From an uncultured Muribaculaceae bacterium (GTDB lineage Bacteria; Bacteroidota; Bacteroidia; Bacteroidales; Muribaculaceae), in the NCBI GenBank assembly GCA_947177435.1, contig CAMWUM010000062.1, forward strand, positions 1-8,988: a stretch of 8,988 bases of DNA. The letters are read 5' to 3'. Below, piece by piece: positions 1 through 6,700 of this stretch. Numbering within the stretch: the first letter of the stretch is position 1; the number at the start of each line of letters is the position of its first letter. Both the position numbers and the translations under genes were made by a program. The notes below the pieces were generated by a model, which had not been told where the DNA came from, did no database searches, and worked only from the letters and a program-made list of their open reading frames with translations.

Positions 1-762
1 GCCGCTCTGGAGAGCTGCTTCGCATACGCAATCAACGACCAGTTCAACGACAACTCCTTCCCCAAGATGGAGCTCGCCAAGATCGGCCAGTCGACCGAGC
101 ATAACTACTGCGGCGTGAACTGCGGCATCATGGACCAATTCGCCTCCGTATTCGGCAAGAAGGATCACCTGATCCGTCTCGACTGCCGCTCGATGGAGTA
201 CGAGTACTTCCCCATGAAGCTCGACGGCTACACCCTCGTACTGGTTGACAGCCGCGTTAAGCACGAGCTCGTTGACTCTCCCTACAACAAGCGCCGCGAG
301 TCTTGCGAGCGCGTGGCCAAGAAGCTCGGCATCGAGACCCTGCGCGACGCCACCTTCGAGGACCTGGAGAAAATCAAGGGCGAAATCAGCGCAGAGGACT
401 ACATGCGCGCCCACTTCGTAATCGGCGAGAAGCAGCGCGTGCTCGACGTCTGCGACGCTCTCGTCAAGGGCGACCTCGAGACCGTAGGCCAGCGCATGTA
501 TGAGACCCACGAAGGCCTATCGAAGGAGTACGAAGTATCTTGCGAAGAGCTCGACTTCCTCAACGACGTTGCCAAGGAGTGCGGCGTCACCGGATCACGC
601 ATCATGGGCGGCGGCTTCGGCGGCTGCACCATCAACCTGGTGAAGAACGACATCCACGACAAGTTCATCGAGACCGCCAAGGCTAAGTTCAACGAGAAGT
701 ACGGCCACGAGCCCAAGGTTTACGACGTAATCCTCAGCGACGGCGCCCACAAGGAAGAATAA
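1..762 (+). CDS. galK: Galactokinase (GalK), C-terminal part, 5' end cut by window edge
   Basis: GHMP-family sugar kinase that phosphorylates alpha-D-galactose with ATP to galactose 1-phosphate in the cytoplasm (Leloir pathway). The frame is open from base 1, so the ATG at 67 is internal. The first visible residues, AALES, are the end of the family's ATP-binding SSSAALE motif, so roughly 130 N-terminal residues, including the galactose-binding region, lie outside the window. The 253 visible residues carry the GVNCGIMDQ motif, with the expected catalytic Asp encoded at 133-135, then the DCRS and KHEL segments. The C-terminal glycine-rich GGGFGGC motif lies at about 607-627. All landmarks expected for this part are present and the frame is intact. 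It is followed 3 bp later by galM, consistent with one transcript. Cys-rich residues around NYCGVNCG are usual in Bacteroidota GalK. Identity is secure; only the N-terminus is unseen. Confidence 0.96.
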   Translation, partial: AALESCFAYAINDQFNDNSFPKMELAKIGQSTEHNYCGVNCGIMDQFASVFGKKDHLIRLDCRSMEYEYFPMKLDGYTLVLVDSRVKHELVDSPYNKRRESCERVAKKLGIETLRDATFEDLEKIKGEISAEDYMRAHFVIGEKQRVLDVCDALVKGDLETVGQRMYETHEGLSKEYEVSCEELDFLNDVAKECGVTGSRIMGGGFGGCTINLVKNDIHDKFIETAKAKFNEKYGHEPKVYDVILSDGAHKEE

Positions 763-765
763 ACA

Positions 766-1824
766 ATGGTAACTACCGAAATCAAAACCACCGACATGCC
801 CCGCAAGGGCATCGAGACCATAAAGCTTACCAACGCCAGCGGCGCGTCCGTCACTCTTTGCAATGTCGGCGCCGCCCTGGTGGCTGCGTGCGTGCCTGAT
901 CGCGACGGCAAGATGGCCGACGTGGTGCTCGGATACCCCGAGCCGGGCTCGTACTTCTACGACGGCCCCTGCGCCGGCAAGGTGCCCGGACGCTTTGCCA
1001 ACCGCATCGCCAAGGGCGACCTCAACGTCGGCGGCAAGCATTACCAGCTGGCCATCAACAACGGCCCCAACGCCCTGCACGGCGGCCCCGAGGGCTTCCA
1101 GAATCAAGTGTGGAAGGCTGAAACCGCCACGGGCGAGCACAGCGCCACCGTCACGTTCACCTATGTGGCCAAGGACGGCGAGGAGAACTACCCCGGCGAA
1201 CTCACCGCCAAGGCCGTCTACACTTGGGACGACGACAACGTACTGACCCTCAAACTCGAAGCCACCACCGACGCCGAAACCGTGGTCAACCTAACCAACC
1301 ACGCATACTTCAACCTCGCAGGCGAGAGCGCAGGATCAGTGCTCGACCAGCTGCTGCAGCTTAACGCGTCGCGCTTCCTGCCCACTGACAAGGATCTGAT
1401 ACCCACCGGCGAGCTCGCCCCCGTGGCCGGCACTCCGATGGACTTCACCGCGCCCCACGCAATCGGCCGCGACATCAAGGCCGACTTCGAGCCCCTGACC
1501 TTCGGCAAGGGCTACGACCACTGCTTTGTCATCGACAACTGGGCTCCCGGCAAAGAGCAGACCGTGGCCGTCCTCTCCGACCCCGCCAGCGGACGCGTGC
1601 TTGAGGTGACCTCTGACCAGCCCGGCATCCAGGTCTACACCGGCAACTGGCTGGCCGGCTGCCCCGAGGGCAAGTCGGGCCGCGGATACGAGGACTATGA
1701 CGGCGTGGCGCTCGAGTGCCAAGGCTTTCCCGATTCGCCTCACCATCCTCACTTCCCGCAGGCATGGCTTAAGCCCGGCGAGAAGTACGAGAGGGTAATA
1801 CGCTTCAAGTTCTCAACGAAATAA
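766..1824 (+). CDS. galM: Aldose 1-epimerase (galactose mutarotase, GalM)
   Basis: Interconverts beta- and alpha-D-galactose, providing the alpha anomer that GalK uses. The 352 residues match the usual family length, and no signal peptide is seen, so it should be cytoplasmic. Visible landmarks are PGRFANRIAKG (residues 74-84) and NGPNALHGG, with the first conserved His at 105. NLTNHAYFNL carries the catalytic acid His179, and GYDHCFVID carries Asp251. The segment DGVALECQGFPDSP carries the catalytic base Glu317. These fit the His/His/Asp/Glu set known from Lactococcus GalM. The ATG at 766 lies 3 bp after the galK stop, and an AAGGAAG stretch at 751-757 could act as a weak ribosome binding site. 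Close spacing on both sides indicates one operon. No sugar transporter gene lies between galK and galM here, although in Bacteroides I recall one often being in this cluster. Confidence 0.96.
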   Translation: MVTTEIKTTDMPRKGIETIKLTNASGASVTLCNVGAALVAACVPDRDGKMADVVLGYPEPGSYFYDGPCAGKVPGRFANRIAKGDLNVGGKHYQLAINNGPNALHGGPEGFQNQVWKAETATGEHSATVTFTYVAKDGEENYPGELTAKAVYTWDDDNVLTLKLEATTDAETVVNLTNHAYFNLAGESAGSVLDQLLQLNASRFLPTDKDLIPTGELAPVAGTPMDFTAPHAIGRDIKADFEPLTFGKGYDHCFVIDNWAPGKEQTVAVLSDPASGRVLEVTSDQPGIQVYTGNWLAGCPEGKSGRGYEDYDGVALECQGFPDSPHHPHFPQAWLKPGEKYERVIRFKFSTK

Positions 1825-1826
1825 CT

Positions 1827-2270
1827 ATGAAGAAGTATTTTGCCTTAGCCCTCGCCGCCCTTACCCTCGCGGCTTGCGGCAACAAAGCCAAAGAGGTTGA
1901 AGTGCCCGAGGCTGAAACCGGCGCTACCGAGCAGGCATACGCAGCCCCCTCGCTCGCCGGCGAGTGGCAGCTCGTCGAGTACACCGACGGCGAAAAGCCT
2001 CTGGAACTCAACGGCGAGTACGTGCTCACCCTCACCGACTCGACTTTCGTAATGCAGACCGACTGCAACAGCTTGCAGGGCTACTACGAGGTCAAGGCAG
2101 ACTCCATCGCCTTCCTCAACCCAATGAAGACTGAGATGGCATGCGACAACGAAGCCGTAGAGCAGGCCATGACCTCGCTCGCCGTCAACGCCCGCACATT
2201 CTGGCTCGAGGCTGACACCCTGACCGTCAAGACTGAGACGGCCGAGGCCGCCAAGTTCGCCAAGAAGTAA
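1827..2270 (+). CDS. Small META (HslJ-like) domain lipoprotein
   Basis: A 147-residue predicted lipoprotein. The N-terminus is a short signal peptide (MKKYFALALAALTLAAC) with a lipobox LAAC, giving lipidated Cys17. A Glu/Ala-rich linker follows to about residue 40. The rest fits a META/HslJ-type domain: GEWQLVEY (45-52), a beta-rich stretch, then TDCNSLQGYY (78-87), which matches the family's CN...G.Y signature. KTEMAC (101-106) corresponds to the T.MAC signature, and an alternating strand pattern continues to the end. META domains occur in periplasmic and envelope proteins, and HslJ of E. coli is linked to novobiocin resistance, but the molecular function is not established. The start lies 2 bp after the galM stop, so it is almost certainly co-transcribed with galKM and perhaps translationally coupled. 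Why a META lipoprotein rides on a galactose operon is not evident. Lipoprotein status is well supported; the domain call is good but made by eye. Confidence 0.85.
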   Translation: MKKYFALALAALTLAACGNKAKEVEVPEAETGATEQAYAAPSLAGEWQLVEYTDGEKPLELNGEYVLTLTDSTFVMQTDCNSLQGYYEVKADSIAFLNPMKTEMACDNEAVEQAMTSLAVNARTFWLEADTLTVKTETAEAAKFAKK

Positions 2271-2364
2271 CCATTCCATACCCCATTGACAAAAGCACGG
2301 GGCCGTGCGGGTGTGTTTTTTTGCAAAAAAAATCGCGCGGGCCTGGGGGCGGGCGCTGTTGGGG
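2271..2364. terminator. Convergent intergenic gap with probable terminator
   Basis: This 94-bp gap separates two convergent operons. It holds a perfect inverted repeat, GCACGG-GG-CCGTGC (2295-2308), which would form a 5-6 bp GC stem with a 2-4 base loop. Seven bases later comes a T7 run (2316-2322), giving a somewhat loose intrinsic terminator for the + strand operon. The T7 run continues as GC then A8 (2325-2332), so the - strand also meets a T8 run after GC-rich sequence, then the same hairpin followed by TTTT. A shared bidirectional terminator is plausible. The stem is short and its distance from the T run is longer than ideal, so confidence is moderate. I see no gene or promoter in the gap. 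Confidence 0.55.
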
Positions 2365-3702
2365 TTAATGGATGTGGAGTTTGGCGGAAGTGTTGCCTTG
2401 GCGGCGGATTACGAGGCCGGAGGGCAAGGCTAAGGGGTTGAGGGGACGGCCCTGCAAGTCGTAGTAGGCGGGCGGGGCGTCGTCCTCGCTTATGGTTTCC
2501 AGGCCGGAGGACTGGGCCTGCGGGAATATGGGCAACGACGGAAACCAATAGTTGGCTATCATCGGGTATTCTTTGAGAGTATGACCCATATAGTCGCATC
2601 GGCGCAGTGTGTAGGTGGTGCTTGAAAACTTGACGAACAGACTCATGTAGATTTCGTCAGTGACGGGATGCAGGCGCATCGAGCAGCCGTACACGTTCCA
2701 GCCTTCGCCTTGCTCTTTTAGATCGATAATCTGCTCGTAGCTGTCGGCGTCAATGTCGTAGCGGAAAACCTTTTGCTGTGAAAACCAAGAGTCGGAGCCT
2801 CCATTCCAGTACAGGGCGTTGCGCACTGCCGAGGCGCAAAATCCATCGGGAGTCCACGCGTACCAGCTGTTGGACGGAGCGAACACGCCCTGCGGCAGCG
2901 TGTGGGCCGTCATCTCCAGCGTCTGCGGGTCAATCTCGACAATGTACGGCTCTGTGGCGCCCGAGCCCGTGGCATCCTTAGCCACGGAGGCCCACACCCT
3001 GCCGTCTTTTGATACAACAACCGAACCTACGGCAGCCTTTTCTGAGATAGATTCAAACGTGAGGGTATCAACCACCTCGTCATCCACGGGGTCAATCACT
3101 AAGACACCAGCGCTCTGGTGGGCAACAAAGATGCGATTGCCTGAGCGCGCCATCGATCCGCACTGACCGAAGTAAAGCGACGATGAGGGGTTGCCTGTGC
3201 CTGCTATCTGCCTTGTCACCTCGAGGCGATCGAGGTCAAAGATCCACACGCCGTTGGACGATGAGATGTAACCCTTGACGTCGTCAACACCAATGAAAGC
3301 GCGGCCATCGCACTGGGCGCCAGAGGGATCGATCAGCGCCAACTGCTTTATCACTTTCATCGTCGAGGCGTCGGCAACGGTAATCCGCCCGCCTGACACT
3401 TCGGCGCCAGGGTCCTTGTCCTGCTTGGCGATGATATAGAAGCGCCCATTCCAGATGGAGCCGTACTCGCCGGTACATCCGAGCTCGCAGCCGGGATTTT
3501 CAGCCTGAAGCACGCGATAACGCCAAAACTCGCCGGCGGGGTCGTCAGGCAGCAGATAGTTCACCGTAGAGTTCTGATGCCCATACCAGTCCTCATTGAC
3601 GATGAACACTCCTTGTGAGTAATCGGCATGCTCCGCCCCTCGGCACGGCGTTGCGAGCGCCAGTGCCGAGAGGAAAAGCATGGGAAATTTCAATCGCTTC
3701 AT
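2365..3702 (-). CDS. Secreted stand-alone beta-propeller protein (YncE/DUF5074-like) with short DLQGR tail
   Basis: A 445-residue exported protein. The N-terminus has a basic MKRLK start and a hydrophobic core (about 6-18), with cleavage likely near residues 22-26. Residues 29-395 form a propeller-like domain with recurrent short strands ending in D.RL, D..T and similar turns. It parallels the propeller of the neighbouring giant protein throughout: NEDWYGHQNSTVNY (36-49), GGRITVADAST (104-114), DGRAFIGV (132-139), SAGVLVIDPVDD (197-208), NSWYA...NALYW (278-299) and YWFPSLPIFP (385-394). The C-terminus (413-445) is YYDLQGR, then NP, then GLVIRRQG. This is a short tail seen on many Prevotella and Muribaculaceae secreted proteins and may be a reduced sorting or anchoring signal. 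Its ATG overlaps the upstream stop (ATGA) and no ribosome binding site is visible, pointing to translational coupling. It resembles surface propellers such as BtuG of Bacteroides, but the ligand is unknown. LATPC near residue 20 is a poor lipobox. Confidence 0.85.
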   Translation of the reverse strand: MKRLKFPMLFLSALALATPCRGAEHADYSQGVFIVNEDWYGHQNSTVNYLLPDDPAGEFWRYRVLQAENPGCELGCTGEYGSIWNGRFYIIAKQDKDPGAEVSGGRITVADASTMKVIKQLALIDPSGAQCDGRAFIGVDDVKGYISSSNGVWIFDLDRLEVTRQIAGTGNPSSSLYFGQCGSMARSGNRIFVAHQSAGVLVIDPVDDEVVDTLTFESISEKAAVGSVVVSKDGRVWASVAKDATGSGATEPYIVEIDPQTLEMTAHTLPQGVFAPSNSWYAWTPDGFCASAVRNALYWNGGSDSWFSQQKVFRYDIDADSYEQIIDLKEQGEGWNVYGCSMRLHPVTDEIYMSLFVKFSSTTYTLRRCDYMGHTLKEYPMIANYWFPSLPIFPQAQSSGLETISEDDAPPAYYDLQGRPLNPLALPSGLVIRRQGNTSAKLHIH

Positions 3703-6700
3703 TTCACGATGAACTTGAGGGATACGCAGCCGTCAGCCGACTTGCCCTGCGCCATATAGACGCCGGCGGGCAGAGGCATGGGCACGGAGGTAACGTCACG
3801 CTCAATGTCGAAGCGGTGGAGCATGCGGCCATTGACATCGCTGATGGTGAAGACATATCCTTCGTAACCGGTGATTTCAAGGCAGCCGCCAGCATACCAG
3901 AGGCGACCATCGGCAGCCTTAATGCCTGCCGCGCCGTCGGTGGTGTCGATGGCAACGGGCACCACGCAGCGGGCCACCTTGCCATTGCTTTCGAGAGTAA
4001 ATGCCAAATCGAATTCGCCAGTTGACAGCGGCGTGATGGCCAGCGTGCGTCCGTCAAGCGCTACGGTGGCCAGGTCAGACTCGAAATTGTCGAGGCTAAT
4101 CTTGACATTACAGTTGAGATTGTCAGGGTCATTGACAAACTCGTCGAGGCCAATCTCAAGCGCGCCGTCCTCAATATGCAATGCAATCGCATCAATGGTC
4201 AGCTCGGGCTCATACTTGTCGGGGAAGATGGGCAGAGCCGGGAACCAATAGTAAGGCTTAAGAGCGATGGTGCGGTCCAGTTCACCATTGGCGCCATTGA
4301 TGAAGTGCAGCCACGAATAGCGATAGTTGGACGATGCGCCGTGCGTGGTGGCCATCAGCACTTGATTGCTGCGCGAGTCATAGCGCATGGTGCCATACTG
4401 CGCCTGCTTGGTGTTGGCCACGGCGCCGTCAAGGTCGAGCGTGAAGAAAGGCTCTGTGGGCAACTCCTCATCCACCTGCCAGCGGTATACGCTACCGGCG
4501 CCCCAGTAGAGAACATTCTCCTTGCTTGACGCAAAGAAGTTGGCTGCCTTCCAAGAGCCCCACATACAGGTGATGCTCTGGCCTTCGGGGAGGGTATAAG
4601 TCTCCTCCACCTCGGCTGTGGCGGGGTGGATGCGGTAGATCTTATCGCCGGCGGCAAACCATACGCTGCCGTCAGGGGTCTGTGCAACTCCGGCTGCATT
4701 GGCGTCTTCGATAGTGGCAACGCATGCATCAGTTTCAGCATCAATCACGAGCAGGCCGGTAGACTGCTTGAGAGCGAATACGTAGCGGCCCGCAGCAATC
4801 ATCTCGCCAATCTGGCCGGCGTAAGCGCTGCCTGCGGCAATGCCCGAAACGGGCTCGTCGGCCAGGACAAACTCGCCATCGGCAAAATTGAGCACGCGGA
4901 TGCCTGCGTTGGTGCCAACGTACACCTTGCCGGGATTAACGCCTACCACGGCGCGGCCGTCGCCACCCAATTCGTCAAACGAGGCCACGCGCTGCAGCGT
5001 CTTTGCGTCAGCCACCACCAATCGGCCGCCGCCATTGTTGCGAGTGTCGCCGCGGTCGTTGGCCTGCTTCGACATCACGAAGAGATAACCGCCGTAGACT
5101 GTGCCATACTGCGATGTGGCGCCGAACGCCTGCCATGGATTTTGCGTTTCATAAGCGTTGTAGACCACGTCGCCATCAGAGGTGATATAGTTAAGCGAAC
5201 CGTTGCAGTGGCCAAACCACTCCTCATTGAGCCAGATGGTGCCATCCTGGTAGCTGTCGGCAGCAGGAGTGCGGTCAGGTTCGTTCACGATGAAGCGGTA
5301 AGTAGCCGCCACGCCCGAGCCGTCTTTGGCCTTCAACGTAACGTCTACCGTGCCCACCTGATGAGTCACAAGTTCGAAGTAGCGGCGCGAAGGATTGAAC
5401 GCGCTTACAGAGTAAGTGGTGGCTACGTCAGTATTCGAAAGCACCACGTCAACCTCCTGGTAATCGGCATTCTCGGGCAGTATAGTAGGCGTAAGCGCGT
5501 ATATATCCATATAGCCAAGGTTGATAAACTTGCTGCCGTCGCCAAGGATAATGTCGGATACGGGCACCTGCAGAGAGGCATTGATCGTAAACTCGGCCTT
5601 TACCTCAGGATTGTACTTATAAGTGGCGGTAATAACGGCCGTGCCGGCAGTGGCGTTGGTCTTTACCTCACCGGTAGTGGCATTGACAGTGGCCACTGCG
5701 GTATTGCTCGACTGCCAGGCAAGAGCAGTATAAGTGGCATCCTCAGGGTTGAAGTTGATAGTCGGGGCGTAAGTCTTGTTAAAGCCAAGCGACACTTCAG
5801 GCTCGGCAAACGCCATCGATGCCACGGCCACCTCCGGCTTGAGCACAGTGAGATGGCAGTACTCGGAGTACGAGCCATTTGCATTGTTGAGGCGCGGCCT
5901 TACTTGCAGATACACCTCGCCCACGCCCTGCACGGTAAGAGTGGCCATAGTATTGCCGGCTGCGGCGTTGGGAATAGTCACATTGCTTACCACAGCCGAC
6001 GAAGTCATGCCATCGGCATCGTGGCGGTTGAAGCTGAACGAATTGACAGTGCCGCCCTCGCCCGCATTGACATAGACGGGCACTGAGAGCACACCGTCGG
6101 CAAGAGTGACCACGTAGTCTGAGGGCAGCCAAGCGCCCACTTCGTCTGCGGCAGGCATATAGAAAGCATAGTCAAGCGAGCGGAAATCAGATGCGTCTGC
6201 CGGGCAATAGTCCAGGGCAATGAAAGAGCCCATGCGGAATATGTGCCAGGCATTGTCGGCATCGTCGACCGACTTATGGTCATAGCCCTCGGCAAAGTCG
6301 GCGCCGCGGCCTGTGTTGTCGTAGGCATAGCCGCCCTCGATGCGCGAGAGACGCGAATTGCCCTGTACGGCCATATCCACTATCTCTGCGTCGGTGGCGC
6401 CGGCATTGTGCCGCACACCCATCACGAGGTTGTCCATGCCATGGCCATCGGCAAAGCGAATGGTAACGGCTGTGCTGTCAGAGCCTTCGCCCACCCACAT
6501 TTTCACCTTGGCCGGGTCAATGCTTACGCGGTCGCCAGTGGCGAATGTCTTGCGGCCGGTAGTTGCCTCAATGCCCTCGCCGGCGCACACGCTGAACTCA
6601 TAATAGTACTCCGTGCGCTCCTCGAGCGTCGGGAACTTGCAATGGTAGACGCCCTCATTGTCATAGGACGCGTGGCAAACCATATAATCGTCTTCGCCAA

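Noticed and set aside
67..69. ATG as a possible start of the galactokinase
   Set aside because: The frame is open upstream and encodes AALES, the end of the conserved ATP-binding motif, so the true start is outside the window.
595..1140. 181-codon - strand frame across the galK-galM junction
   Set aside because: It overlaps two well-identified enzymes on the other strand and its product resembles nothing known.
3634..3654. Possible lipobox (LATPC) in the 445-residue protein
   Set aside because: Pro just before the Cys and Thr at -2 do not fit a normal lipobox. A standard signal peptide cut a few residues later fits better.
4626..6086. 486-codon open frame on the + strand, antisense to the giant surface protein
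   Set aside because: The opposite strand carries clear Big_2, propeller and module signatures in an uninterrupted frame. The + strand product shows no recognisable domain and is composed of the odd His/Val/Ala-rich sequence typical of reverse-frame shadows in GC-rich codons.
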